Assembly: GCF_031179285.1 (NCBI RefSeq)
Contig: NZ_JAPSHY010000011.1
Location: 7,760-71,759, forward strand
DNA: 64,000 nucleotides
Direction of reading: 5' to 3'
From: Microbacterium sp.
Lineage (GTDB): Bacteria; Actinomycetota; Actinomycetes; Actinomycetales; Microbacteriaceae
Shown here: positions 44,448-54,097 of the stretch, in pieces
Position numbering within the stretch: position 1 is the stretch's first letter
Layout: the number at the start of each line of letters is the position of its first letter
Position numbers and translations under genes: made by a program
The notes under the pieces: generated by a model
What the model saw: only the letters and a program-made list of their open reading frames with translations
What the model was told of the DNA's origin: nothing
Database searches by the model: none

Positions 44448-45743
44448 TCACGCCAGGGCGGCGGAGGCGGCCTCGTCTTCGGTCGTGGCGACCAACTGCC
44501 CGCAGGCGCCGTCGATCTCCTTGCCGCGGGTGTCGCGGAGGGTCGTCGGGATGCCGGCGTCGTTGAGCCGGCGCACGAACTCGTTCTGCACCGGGATCTC
44601 GGACGAGGTCCAGATGGAGCCGGGCGTCGGGTTCAGCGGGATCGGGTTGACGTGCACCCAACCCCGACCGCGCGCGTTCAGCTTCTCTGCGAGAAGGTCC
44701 GCCCGCCAGGCGTGGTCATTCATGTCCTTGATGAGCGCGTACTCGATCGAGACGCGGCGCCCCGTCTTCTCGTAGTACTCGCGTGCGGCGTCGAGGGCCT
44801 CGTCGACCTTCCAGCGAGAGTTCACCGGGATCAGCTCATCGCGCAGCTGGTCGTCCGGCGCGTGCAGCGAAAGGGCGAAGGTCACGGGGATGTTCTCGTC
44901 GGCGAGCTTCTTGATCGCGGGCACGAGACCGACCGTCGACACGGTGATACCCCGGGCGCTCATGCCGAGGCCGTCCGGCTGCGGTGCCACCATGCTGCGC
45001 ACGGCATCCATGACTCTCTTGTAGTTCGCGAGCGGCTCGCCCATGCCCATGAAGACGATGTTCGAGACGCGCTCCATGCTGTGGTCGTCGGCCTTCTTGC
45101 CGCCGAGGCCGCCCTCGGCGATCAGGCGGTTCGCCCTCACGATCTGCTCGATGATCTCGGCGGTCGACATGTTGCGGGTGAGACCGGCCTGACCCGTCGC
45201 GCAGAACGGGCAGTTCATGCCGCAGCCGGCTTGACTCGACACGCAGAGCGTGATCCGGCCCGGGTAGCGCATCAGCACGGACTCAACGAGGGCGCCGTCG
45301 TGCAGGCGCCAGAGGAACTTGATGGTGTCGCCGCGGTCGGTCTCGAGCCGCCTGACCTCGGTCAGCAGTGGCGGCAGGAGGCCGGCGACGAGTTCGTCGC
45401 GCGTACCGGCGGGAAGGTCCGTCATCTCAGCCGGGTCGGAGGTGTAGTGACGGAAGTAGTGGGTGGCGAGCTGCTTCGCACGGAATCCAGGGAGTCCGAG
45501 CTCCTTAACCTTCTCGATGCGCTCGGCCGGCGTGAGGTCGGCGAGATGTACGGGCGGCTTTCCGCGCTTGGGGCTGGCGAACTGCAGCAGCGGACGCCCC
45601 TCGGCATCCTTCTGCTGGGTCCAGCCCTCCGTCTTGGGCCTGACCTGCTGCCCGCCGGTGGTGCGGATCTTCCCCGGCGAGGCGGCGGGCGACGCGGATG
45701 CCGTCGCAGAACGCGGCTCGCGCGCGCGGGGAGTGTCAGTCAT
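44448..45743 (-). CDS. rlmN: 23S rRNA (adenine-2503-C2)-methyltransferase
   Basis: A 431-aa radical-SAM enzyme that methylates A2503 of 23S rRNA and A37 of some tRNAs. The radical-SAM cluster is CGMNCPFC, preceded by TLCVSSQAG; the Cys of the C-terminal GACGQ motif receives the methyl group. The first 60 residues are a disordered Ser/Pro/Lys-rich extension absent from E. coli RlmN. ATG at 45743. A housekeeping gene among the sugar genes. Confidence 0.94.
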   Translation of the reverse strand: MTDTPRAREPRSATASASPAASPGKIRTTGGQQVRPKTEGWTQQKDAEGRPLLQFASPKRGKPPVHLADLTPAERIEKVKELGLPGFRAKQLATHYFRHYTSDPAEMTDLPAGTRDELVAGLLPPLLTEVRRLETDRGDTIKFLWRLHDGALVESVLMRYPGRITLCVSSQAGCGMNCPFCATGQAGLTRNMSTAEIIEQIVRANRLIAEGGLGGKKADDHSMERVSNIVFMGMGEPLANYKRVMDAVRSMVAPQPDGLGMSARGITVSTVGLVPAIKKLADENIPVTFALSLHAPDDQLRDELIPVNSRWKVDEALDAAREYYEKTGRRVSIEYALIKDMNDHAWRADLLAEKLNARGRGWVHVNPIPLNPTPGSIWTSSEIPVQNEFVRRLNDAGIPTTLRDTRGKEIDGACGQLVATTEDEAASAALA

Positions 45744-45832
45744 GACTACCAGGGTACGCGGTGACGGATGGGAGGCTGCTGGGGCGACGCGGGCGACGGT
45801 GATGACCGTGGTTCTGCCGTGAGCGCTGGACG

Positions 45833-46651
45833 TCATTCGCGGACAGCGCCCTCAAGCATCCCCTTGATGAAGTGCCGCTGCAGGAAGACGTAGAGAGCGA
45901 CGACCGGCAGTGCCACCAGCACCGCACCGGCCGCGAGGAGCGACGTGCCCTGCGTGTACTGCCCCTGGAAGAAGGCCAGACCGAGGGGCGCCGTGCGCAC
46001 CGCCCCGTTGGGCGACATCACCAGCGGGATGAGGAACTCGTTCCAGGTCCACATGAAGGTCAGCAGCACCAGCGTGAGGATCGCCGGCCTCCCGATCGGA
46101 ACCAGGATCTGCCACAGGATGCGCAGGCTGCCCGCGCCGTCAAGACGCGCCGCCTCGATCATGGCGCGGCTCGAGGTACGGAAGTAGGTGCGCATCCAAT
46201 AGGTGCCGAAAGCGATGGACATCGCGATCTGCGGGAGCGCGACGCCCCACACCGTGTTGGTCAGCCCGAGCATCCTCATGTCGAAGAACAACGGCACGAT
46301 GAACGCTTCGGTCGGCACCATGATGCCCAGGAGGAAAAGGTAGAAGAAGAACGTGGCTCCGCGGAATGTCATCGTCCCCAGGGCATAGCCGGCGAGGATC
46401 GACACGGTCACCGCGACCACGACGACGATCACCGCCACCGCGACGCTGGTCAGCATGTACTGGCCGAATCGTCCCACTTCCCAGGCCTCGGCGAAGTTCG
46501 CGGGATGGAACCAGCCACCCTCCCGCTCCGCCGTCGCGCTCTGCGGCCCGAAGGCCGTTGCGAGCATGACGCCGACGGGGCCGAGCACGATCGCCGCGAA
46601 CACGAGCAGGATGACGTAGTTGGCGGCGTTCTCGAACGCAGAGACCTTCAC
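45833..46651 (-). CDS. Sugar ABC permease, MalG type
   Basis: A 272-aa permease with about six helices and EAA loop [15 protein letters not shown]. It ends in [12 protein letters not shown] at 46651 overlaps the upstream permease by 4 nt. It is the distal gene of the kinase-binding protein-permease-permease operon. Confidence 0.9.
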   Translation of the reverse strand: MKVSAFENAANYVILLVFAAIVLGPVGVMLATAFGPQSATAEREGGWFHPANFAEAWEVGRFGQYMLTSVAVAVIVVVVAVTVSILAGYALGTMTFRGATFFFYLFLLGIMVPTEAFIVPLFFDMRMLGLTNTVWGVALPQIAMSIAFGTYWMRTYFRTSSRAMIEAARLDGAGSLRILWQILVPIGRPAILTLVLLTFMWTWNEFLIPLVMSPNGAVRTAPLGLAFFQGQYTQGTSLLAAGAVLVALPVVALYVFLQRHFIKGMLEGAVRE

Positions 46652-47556
46652 TTCTTCTCTCCGATCACGTTGACGAGCGCATTGATCGCGAACACGATCA
46701 CGGTGAGGACGATCCCGACCGCCGCTGCCGCTCCGACCTCGCCGAGTTCGAACGCGCGCCGGTAGACCTCGTAGCTCGGCACGGTGGTCGAGTTGCCGGG
46801 CCCGCCTCGCGTCGTGACATAGACGAGGTCGAAGGTCTTCAGAGCGGCGACGATCGTCAGCGTGAGGGCGACCGTGATCTCGCCCCTGACCGAAGGCAGC
46901 GTGAGGGCGAAGAATTCACGGACGGCCCCTGCGCCGTCCAGGCGCGCGGCCTCGTAGAGCTCACGAGGTGTCCGGCTCATGCCGGCCATCAGCAGCACGG
47001 TGACGAGTCCTGTCGACACCCATGTCCCGATCAGTCCGACCGCGGGCAGCGTCCACACGTAGTCACCGAGCCACGCCCGTGTCAGGGCGTCGAGTCCGAT
47101 CGCGCGCAGGAACTGGTTGAGCGGCCCGTCCGGAGCGTAGATCTGGCGCCATGTCACGGCGACCACGACCATGGCGATCACCTGAGGGAGGAAGATGATC
47201 GTCCGGAAGAAGCCCAGCCCACGAACGTTCGAGCGCGTCAGGATCGCGGCAAGGACGAGTCCGATCAGGAGCGGGATGACCGCGAAGAAGATGATGAGCA
47301 CCAACGCATGCCAGAAGGCTTCCCGAAGCTGCCCGTTGCGAGCGATCTCGACGTAGTTGTCGAGACCGACGAATGTGGATGCCCCCAGGCCGTCCCATTC
47401 GAAGAACGAGAACTGGACGGCACGTCCGAGTGGGAAGAGGAGGAAAGCCGCGTACAGCACCAGCGCGGGTGCCAGGTATGCGAACGGAACCCACCGACGC
47501 TGTGAACGGCCGGGGCGCCGGGCAGCCCCCCGGCCGTTCAGAACCGCGTCAGCCAT
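46648..47556 (-). CDS. Sugar ABC permease, MalF type
   Basis: A 302-aa permease, with a basic N-terminus, about six helices and EAA loop [18 protein letters not shown] at 47556 overlaps the binding-protein stop by 8 nt; a start at 47577 would overlap more deeply. Confidence 0.88.
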   Translation of the reverse strand: MADAVLNGRGAARRPGRSQRRWVPFAYLAPALVLYAAFLLFPLGRAVQFSFFEWDGLGASTFVGLDNYVEIARNGQLREAFWHALVLIIFFAVIPLLIGLVLAAILTRSNVRGLGFFRTIIFLPQVIAMVVVAVTWRQIYAPDGPLNQFLRAIGLDALTRAWLGDYVWTLPAVGLIGTWVSTGLVTVLLMAGMSRTPRELYEAARLDGAGAVREFFALTLPSVRGEITVALTLTIVAALKTFDLVYVTTRGGPGNSTTVPSYEVYRRAFELGEVGAAAAVGIVLTVIVFAINALVNVIGEKK

Positions 47557-48904
47557 TCGATGCGACGAACTCCGCATAGTCGGCCTGAAGCGCCTCGGTG
47601 AAGGCGTCGGGCGTCAGCCTGCCGTCGATGAGTCCTTGCAGGGCGTCGCCGAGTGTGTCGCTGAACGTGGGTGTCGCATAGTCCAGATAGGGGAGCAGGG
47701 CGCCTTCCTCGGTGACCCGTCCGAACTCGGTGAACACGTCGGCCTGCACACCTTCCGACGGCGCAAGGTCAGCGGTGCCGTTCACCGGCATGTTGCCGGT
47801 CTCGGCCAGGATCGACATCGCCTCATCGCTGGTGATGAAGTCGATGTAGGCCGCCGCGACATCGGTGTTCTCCGCCGCCGAGGTGATCGCGAACGGGAGC
47901 CCGGTTCCCCCCGTCGTCGCCGGAGTCCCCCCGGAGGTGTCGGGCACGAAGAAGCCCACATCGTCACCCATGGCGTCCTCCAGGTCCGCGGCCAGCCACG
48001 AGCCACCGATGAGGAACGTACCCTCCCCGTCGCCGAAGGACTGCCATGCGGCGTCGTAGTCGGAGCCATTGGGCCCGTCGTTGAAGTACCCCTTCGCTGA
48101 CCAGTCGGCGAGCTGCTGCGCGGCCGCGGCGTTCTCGTCCGATGTCCACTCGGCCCCTTCGTTGCCGAGGCCGAGATCGCGGATCGTGTCAGCGTCGACG
48201 TGCTCACCCTGGATCGGGCCGAACACATGGATGGCGGGCCATTTGTCGATGTTGCCGAGCACCAGCGGTTTCTGGCCGGCGCTGTGCGCCTTCTCCAGCG
48301 CGCTCTCGAACTCCGTCCAGTTCATGGGGACCTCGACTCCGAGGTCTGCAAGAGCTGACTTCGAATAGAACACGCCGACGATCTCCCCCACCTGCGGCAG
48401 GCCGTAGATCGTCCCGGCCCCGAACTCGACCGCACCTTCGCCGTAGGTGGAGTACTGCAGGACCGAGTCGGGGAAGCGATCGCTCCATCCGTACAGTTCC
48501 GCGTAGTCGTCGAGCCCTCGCAGTTGTCCTGCCTTCACGAAGGCGCCCATGGTGTTGCGGCCGTTGTTGGCCTGTACCACGTCTGGGGCATCCTCGCCGG
48601 TGAGGGCGAGCCGGAGCGTCGTGTTGAGATCTTCGAACGCCTGCGACTCGCGATCGATCGTGACGTTGGGATACTTGTCCTCGAAGGCGGCGTTGAGCTG
48701 CTCCATCTGCTCGTTCTGTCCCCCACGGACCTCCTGGTCCCAGACGGTGAGCGTGACCTCGCCTGCGGCCGCGACGTCGGTGCTGATGTCGGTGCTCTGC
48801 TCGTCAGGAGACGCCGGGCCACCGGTACCGGGTGCGCATGCCACAAGCCCCAAAGCCAAGGCGGCACCGGAGACGGCCGCCAGGGATCGCATGTGTCGAT
48901 TCAT
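47549..48904 (-). CDS. Sugar-binding lipoprotein of the kinase/GH4 locus
   Basis: A 451-aa MalE-type binding protein with a hydrophobic signal and lipobox VAC (Cys23), followed by a Ser/Asp/Thr linker. EVTLTVWDQEVRGGQNEQM and LTGEDAPDVVQANNGRNTM fit the disaccharide-binding group. ATG at 48904 follows AAAGGA. It is 10 nt after the kinase gene, an unusual order in which the enzyme precedes the transporter. Confidence 0.9.
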   Translation of the reverse strand: MNRHMRSLAAVSGAALALGLVACAPGTGGPASPDEQSTDISTDVAAAGEVTLTVWDQEVRGGQNEQMEQLNAAFEDKYPNVTIDRESQAFEDLNTTLRLALTGEDAPDVVQANNGRNTMGAFVKAGQLRGLDDYAELYGWSDRFPDSVLQYSTYGEGAVEFGAGTIYGLPQVGEIVGVFYSKSALADLGVEVPMNWTEFESALEKAHSAGQKPLVLGNIDKWPAIHVFGPIQGEHVDADTIRDLGLGNEGAEWTSDENAAAAQQLADWSAKGYFNDGPNGSDYDAAWQSFGDGEGTFLIGGSWLAADLEDAMGDDVGFFVPDTSGGTPATTGGTGLPFAITSAAENTDVAAAYIDFITSDEAMSILAETGNMPVNGTADLAPSEGVQADVFTEFGRVTEEGALLPYLDYATPTFSDTLGDALQGLIDGRLTPDAFTEALQADYAEFVASNG

Positions 48905-48914
48905 CGGGTTCCTT

Positions 48915-49982
48915 TCATGGGTGAGATCCAACTGGTCGCTCAACATCACGGAGTACGGAGGAGGGCAGGGCGTCGGGCGCTCCCGCCACCTCGGCATGCG
49001 TCCCGGGAGGGATGACACCGTCCAGGAAGTCGTATCGGGTGCGGAGCTCGGCGTCTCCGCTGTCGCGGTTCTCTCGCCACCAGCGGCTGATATCGCCCCA
49101 GCCGGGAGCCGAGAGTGCGCTGCCGCGGCGCGTCACCGCGATTCCGCTGGCCAGCACGGCGAACGCCGCCTGCTCATGCAACGCCAGCCCCAGAAGGCTC
49201 GCGCGGACGAGCGCTGCGGTGAACACGTCACCCGCTCCGGTCGGATCCAGCACGGGGACAGAGAGCGCCGGCACGATGACCTCGATGCCCGAGGCCGAGT
49301 CGATCGCGACCACGCCGTCGGCTCCGCGTGTCACGACCACGAGCGGCACGCGTTCGGCGAGGGCTCGCGCTGCGCCGACGGGATCCGCGGCGCGCGTGTA
49401 CGCCATCGCCTCTCGCTCGTTGGGAGTGAACGCGTAGCAGGCGTCCAGCGGAGCGAGGTCGGCGCCGAGCCAGCGCTCGGAGGAGTCCCACCCGATGTCC
49501 GCGAAGATGCGGGTTCCGTCGTCGGCGGCTCGTCGCCACCAGGAATCATGAGCAGCGTCGAGGCTCTTCAGGTCCGCGATGATGACGCGCGCAGACGTCG
49601 CGGCATGGATGCTGCGCGCTGCAGCCGAGACGCCAGGGGCGTAGGTGATCATGCTTCGATCCCCGGCAGAAGACAACGCGACGGTCATCGGCGTCGGCAT
49701 CCCGACGATGCGCCGCGACGATGACAGATCGATGCCCTCCTGGTCACACAGCACCGTCCAGCACCAGTCACCGAAGGCGTCCGACCCGAAGGGGGCGGCC
49801 ATCGAGGTGCGCAGACCCAGACGTGCCGAAGCCACGGCGAGGTTCGCGATCCCGCCCGGACTGATGCCGACGACATCCGCGAAGACCTCGGTGCCGTTGT
49901 GGGGACTCGAATCCAGTTCGGCGAAGCCGTAGTCAAGGAAGACCGGCCCCGCGAGAGCCACGTCCCACTCGTATTCGGTCAC
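48915..49982 (-). CDS. PfkB-family carbohydrate kinase
   Basis: A 355-aa ribokinase-like enzyme. The N-terminal GGIANLAVASARLG and C-terminal DPTGAGDVFTAAL with the catalytic Asp are clear. The substrate is not predictable; the neighbouring GH4 enzyme requires a sugar phosphate, so the kinase may phosphorylate the imported glycoside. GTG at 49982 is chosen because AAGGAG lies about 7 nt upstream. It is the first gene of the transporter operon. Confidence 0.85.
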   Translation of the reverse strand: MTEYEWDVALAGPVFLDYGFAELDSSPHNGTEVFADVVGISPGGIANLAVASARLGLRTSMAAPFGSDAFGDWCWTVLCDQEGIDLSSSRRIVGMPTPMTVALSSAGDRSMITYAPGVSAAARSIHAATSARVIIADLKSLDAAHDSWWRRAADDGTRIFADIGWDSSERWLGADLAPLDACYAFTPNEREAMAYTRAADPVGAARALAERVPLVVVTRGADGVVAIDSASGIEVIVPALSVPVLDPTGAGDVFTAALVRASLLGLALHEQAAFAVLASGIAVTRRGSALSAPGWGDISRWWRENRDSGDAELRTRYDFLDGVIPPGTHAEVAGAPDALPSSVLRDVERPVGSHP

Positions 49983-50043
49983 CTGCCCGCTCCTTCTCAT
50001 CCACATCGATTCCAGGTTTGTTAGACCATACTCGCAAATGCGC

Positions 50044-50080
50044 ACTGATGCATACTGATGCTCGATAGTGACTGATATGC
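50044..50080. promoter_or_regulatory. DeoR-type direct-repeat operator
   Basis: ACTGATGC occurs at 50044-50051 and 50054-50061, exactly one helical turn (10 bp) apart, with a related ACTGATATGC at 50071-50080. It lies between the divergent kinase operon and the DeoR gene. Confidence 0.6.
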
Positions 50081-50088
50081 TCGGCCGC

Positions 50089-50838
50089 ATGCTCACGACC
50101 ACACGTCAGGCTCGCATCCTGAATTCGCTGCGCACCGACGGGCAGGTGACTGTGGAGGAGCTCGCCGATCAGTTCGGCGTGTCCGCCTCGACCATCCGGC
50201 GCGACCTGAACGCGCTCAGCTCGGAGGGACTCCTGCGCAGAGTCCGTGGTGGGGGCAGTATCGAATCGGATCGGGTTCCCTTCGCCGATGTGCAGCATCA
50301 GCAGGCGGAGGAGAAGTCGCGCATCGCGGCGACCGCGGCCGGCCTGGTGCGCGATGGCGACATCGTCCTGCTCGACATCGGCACGACGACGTCTCTGCTG
50401 GCGCGCGCGCTTCGTGGCCGACGCATCACTGTGGTGACCTCGAGTCTCGCAGCGGTCGACCAGCTGCGAGACGACGACGCCGTCGAGCTCATCATCCTCG
50501 GCGGCGCCGTCCGCAAGAACTACAACTCCATGGTCGGCGTTCTCACCGAGCAGGCGCTGGCGCAGATCCGTGCGACCATCTGCTTTCTCGGCACCAGCGG
50601 CATCCGCTCCGATGGAACGATCATGGACACCACCGGCATGGAGGTGCCTGTGAAACGCGCGATGATCGAATCCTCTCAGCGCGTCGTCGTCCTCGCGGAT
50701 GCGACGAAGCTGCCGGGCGTCGGGTTGCTCAGCGTCTGCGGCGCCGAGTCCGTCGACACGCTCATCACCGACGCCGACCGGGCATCCGAGACGGTGCGAT
50801 CCATGCAGGACAACGACGTCGAGGTGATCTTCGCATGA
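50089..50838 (+). CDS. DeoR/GlpR-family regulator
   Basis: A 249-aa repressor. The N-terminal HTH_DeoR (residues about 5-60, with VTVEELADQFGVSASTIRRD) is followed by the sugar-phosphate isomerase-like sensor domain with DIGTTTSLLARAL. GTG at 50068 and ATG at 50077 are alternative starts; 50089 gives the usual family N-terminus. It overlaps the GH4 gene and is divergent from the kinase operon. Such regulators respond to phosphorylated sugars, in line with the kinase. Confidence 0.85.
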   Translation: MLTTTRQARILNSLRTDGQVTVEELADQFGVSASTIRRDLNALSSEGLLRRVRGGGSIESDRVPFADVQHQQAEEKSRIAATAAGLVRDGDIVLLDIGTTTSLLARALRGRRITVVTSSLAAVDQLRDDDAVELIILGGAVRKNYNSMVGVLTEQALAQIRATICFLGTSGIRSDGTIMDTTGMEVPVKRAMIESSQRVVVLADATKLPGVGLLSVCGAESVDTLITDADRASETVRSMQDNDVEVIFA

Positions 50839-52169
50839 AGCTCACGATCGTCGGCGGTGGCGGTTTCCGGGTGCCTCAGGTGTTCGAAGCCGTCGCGGCC
50901 GAGGGCGCACCGACGAGAATCGACGAGCTCTGCCTGTACGACGTCTCCCCCGAACGCCTGGCCGTCATCGGCGCGGTGATCGACCGGCTTTCCGTCTCGT
51001 ATCCGCACGCTCCTCTGGTCACGACCACCACCGACGTCACCGAAGCGATGCGCGGTGCGGACTTCGTCTTCTCGGCCGTGCGGGTGGGCGGCACGAAGGG
51101 GCGGATCGTCGACGAACGAACGGCCCTGGATCTCGGTGTGCTCGGGCAGGAGACGGTCGGCCCGGGCGGACTCGCCTATGCGCTGCGCACGGTTCCGTTC
51201 ATGGTCGAGCTCGCCAGGACGATTCGCGACGTGGCTCCTGACGCATGGGTCATCAATTTCACGAACCCGGCAGGCATCGTCACCGAGGCGATGCGCGCGA
51301 TTCTCGGCGACCGTGTGGTCGGGATCTGCGACACCCCCATCGGACTGATGCGCCGCGCCGTTGCGGCGACGGGCGCCGCGACGACGCAGAGTGAGGTCTC
51401 GTTCGACTATGTCGGATTGAACCACCTGGGCTGGCTGCGCGCCGTCACCGTGGACGGGCAGGACCGGCTGCCCGGCCTGCTGTCTTCGGATCGGGCGCTG
51501 GAGTCCATCGAGGAGGCGCGCCTGATGGGGTTCGATTGGGTGCGCGCGCTCGGAGCACTGCCGAACGAATACCTGTACTACTACTACTTCACGCGGGAGG
51601 CGACCGCGGCGATCCGTGCGGCCGATGCCACGCGCGGCGAGTACCTGGACGCTCAGCAGTCGGCGTTCTTCGCCTCTCGCCCAGCTGACCCGCTGCACGA
51701 GTGGCAGAGCGTCCGCCACGCGCGGGAATCGACATACATGGCCGAATCCCGCGGGGAGGGCGAGTCTCGACATGACGAGGACGTCGATTCCGGCGGATAC
51801 CAGCAGGTGGCGCTGGACCTGATGGCGGCCATCGCGACCGGCCGCCCCGCCACCATGATCCTGAACGTCCGAAACGGCGGCCTCGTCCCGCAACTGCCGG
51901 AAGACTCGGTCGTCGAGGTGGGCTGCGTGGTGGACTCCGACGGTGTGCGACCGTGGCGAGTGGCTCCGGTCTCGGGCGACATGCTCGGTCTGATGACCGC
52001 GGTGAAGTCGGCCGAGCAGCTGGTCATCGAAGCGGCCACCCTGGGTTCCCGCGAGCTGGCATGGCGAGCGTTCGCCGCTCATCCGCTCGTCGACTCGGTG
52101 ACGGTCGGCCGGAAGCTCGTCGACGGATATCGCTCGCGGTTCGCGTCGCTGGGTGAGCTGCTGAGCTGA
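50835..52169 (+). CDS. GH4 family 6-phospho-glycosidase
   Basis: A 444-aa NAD+- and metal-dependent glycosidase. It has the N-terminal Rossmann GGGGFRVPQV, then NFTNPAGIV, GLNHLGWLR and the metal-site Cys in ICDTPIG (residues 164-170). GH4 members carry a diagnostic tetrad after Cys; here it is CDTP, not the CNVP/CNIP of typical 6-phospho-beta-glucosidases, so substrate preference is open. ATG overlaps the DeoR stop (ATGA). It ends 14 nt from the convergent iolD. Confidence 0.85.
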   Translation: MKLTIVGGGGFRVPQVFEAVAAEGAPTRIDELCLYDVSPERLAVIGAVIDRLSVSYPHAPLVTTTTDVTEAMRGADFVFSAVRVGGTKGRIVDERTALDLGVLGQETVGPGGLAYALRTVPFMVELARTIRDVAPDAWVINFTNPAGIVTEAMRAILGDRVVGICDTPIGLMRRAVAATGAATTQSEVSFDYVGLNHLGWLRAVTVDGQDRLPGLLSSDRALESIEEARLMGFDWVRALGALPNEYLYYYYFTREATAAIRAADATRGEYLDAQQSAFFASRPADPLHEWQSVRHARESTYMAESRGEGESRHDEDVDSGGYQQVALDLMAAIATGRPATMILNVRNGGLVPQLPEDSVVEVGCVVDSDGVRPWRVAPVSGDMLGLMTAVKSAEQLVIEAATLGSRELAWRAFAAHPLVDSVTVGRKLVDGYRSRFASLGELLS

Positions 52170-52183
52170 CTCCGCGCGGGTAC

Positions 52184-54097
52184 TCAGCCCAGCAGCGGAC
52201 GCTGCGCCCCGCGGTCCTGCACGTACCGCGCCCTCGCGCTCTGCGCGGTCTCGGTTGCACTGAGCTCTGCGACCGGGACGTCCCACCAGCCCTCGCCGTC
52301 CGGAGCGTAGATCGTCGGGTCGCTGTCGATGTGGATCACGGTGGCTCGGTCCGAGGCCTTGGCCGTGGCCACAGCGTCGCGGAGATCGTCGATCGCGGAG
52401 GCTCCGCGAGCGATCTCGATGACGTCGATGCCGTAGCTGCGTGCGTTCATGGCGAGATCCACGGGGAGGATGTCGCCGCTCTGGAAGTTGCGCGCCTCGT
52501 GATCGTAGCTGCGGTACTTCGTGCCGAAGCGTGCCGTCCCCACCGTCTCGGAGAGGTGACCGATCGAGGCGAAGCCATGATTCTGGATCAGGATGACGAT
52601 GACCTTGAGGCGCTCGGCGACAGCGGACGCGAGCTCCGAACTGAGCATCAGATAGGAGCCGTCGCCCACCATGACGACCACGTCGCGGTCGTCCCCTGAC
52701 GCCTCCAGGCCGCGTTTCACGCCGAGTCCGCCCGCGATCTCATATCCCATGCAGGAGTACGCGTACTCGACGTGGTAGCCGAGCGGGTCGCGTACGCGCC
52801 AGAGCTTGTGGAGATCGCCGGGGAGGGAACCGGCGGCTTGCACGATGACGTCCTCGTCGGCGACGGCCGCGCGAACCGCGCCGATGATCTCCGGCTGGCC
52901 TGGCAGCTCTCGGCCCGTCGACGCCAGCGCGGCATCCACCGCCGCGTCCCACTCGGACTTCTCCCCCGCGATCCGCCCGGCCCACTCCGTCGATACGCGG
53001 ACGCCGTGAAGCTCACCGGCCAGTGCGGTCAGCGCTTCCCTCGCGTCGGCGACCAGCGGCAGTTGCGTGCCGTGTTTGTAGGCGTCGAACGCGGCGACGT
53101 TGACGTTGACGAAGCGTGCGTCCGGGTCCCGGAAGGCGGTACGGGATGCTGTGGTGAAGTCGCTGTATCTGGTTCCGATGCCGATCACCACGTCGGACTC
53201 GGCCGCGAGGCGATTCGCCGCCGTGGACCCGGTGGCACCGATCCCGCCGAGGTTCTGCGGATGGTCCCACGCCAGGGCGCCACCGCCGGCCTGTGTCGTC
53301 GCCACAGGGATGCCGGTCGCTTCCGCGAAGGCTCGCAGCGCGTGCTCGGCTCCGGAATAGATCACGCCGCCGCCGGCGACGATGATCGGCCGGCGAGCCT
53401 CGCGGATCGCGGCGACGGCGCGCTCCAACGGCCCACGTTCGGGCAGCGGTCGGCGGATGTGCCATTCGCGCTCCTGCAGGAACTCGAGCGGCACATCCAG
53501 CGCCTCCGCCTGAACATCCTCGGGCAGGGCGATCGTCACGGCTCCCGTCTCGGAAGGGTCGGTGAGCACGCGCATGGCGGCCAGCGCGATCGAGAAGAGC
53601 TGCTCGGGGCGCTGCACCCGGTCGAAGAACACCGACAGCGGCCGGAATGCATCGTTCACCGTGAGCCCGACGTCGTGCGGTCGCTCCAGCTGCTGGAGAA
53701 CGGGGTCGGCGACACGGGTGGCGAAGGTGTCGCTGGGAAGCAGCAGGGCCGGCAGGCGGTTGGTGGTCGCCAGCGCCGCACCGGTGAGCATGTTCGTGGC
53801 GCCCGGACCCACGGACGCCGCACTGGCGAACGTGGCCCTGCGGCGCCGCATGCGAGCAAAACCCACCGACTGGTGGACCATCGCCTGCTCGTTGCGGGCC
53901 TGGTGGTACGGCATGAGGTCGGGTTGCTCGAGGTTGGACTGATGCAATGCCTGTCCGAGACCTGCCACATTGCCATGGCCGAAGATTCCGAACATCCCGG
54001 GGATCGTGCGCTCGCGGATGTCACCGTCGACCGTCCACTGTCTGGCCAGGAACTCGACCAGCGCCTGCGCGACCGTCATCCTCTTCGTCTGGTTCAT
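52184..54097 (-). CDS. iolD: 3D-(3,5/4)-trihydroxycyclohexane-1,2-dione hydrolase
   Basis: A 637-aa thiamine-diphosphate enzyme opening the inositol-derived ring to 5-deoxy-D-glucuronate. The TPP motif VGDGSYLM with the NHGF turn in the C-terminal third and the N-terminal VAQALVEFLARQW, then GIFGHGNVAGLGQAL, are characteristic of IolD. ATG at 54097 follows GGAGAGA. It is the last gene of the iol operon. Confidence 0.93.
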   Translation of the reverse strand: MNQTKRMTVAQALVEFLARQWTVDGDIRERTIPGMFGIFGHGNVAGLGQALHQSNLEQPDLMPYHQARNEQAMVHQSVGFARMRRRRATFASAASVGPGATNMLTGAALATTNRLPALLLPSDTFATRVADPVLQQLERPHDVGLTVNDAFRPLSVFFDRVQRPEQLFSIALAAMRVLTDPSETGAVTIALPEDVQAEALDVPLEFLQEREWHIRRPLPERGPLERAVAAIREARRPIIVAGGGVIYSGAEHALRAFAEATGIPVATTQAGGGALAWDHPQNLGGIGATGSTAANRLAAESDVVIGIGTRYSDFTTASRTAFRDPDARFVNVNVAAFDAYKHGTQLPLVADAREALTALAGELHGVRVSTEWAGRIAGEKSEWDAAVDAALASTGRELPGQPEIIGAVRAAVADEDVIVQAAGSLPGDLHKLWRVRDPLGYHVEYAYSCMGYEIAGGLGVKRGLEASGDDRDVVVMVGDGSYLMLSSELASAVAERLKVIVILIQNHGFASIGHLSETVGTARFGTKYRSYDHEARNFQSGDILPVDLAMNARSYGIDVIEIARGASAIDDLRDAVATAKASDRATVIHIDSDPTIYAPDGEGWWDVPVAELSATETAQSARARYVQDRGAQRPLLG

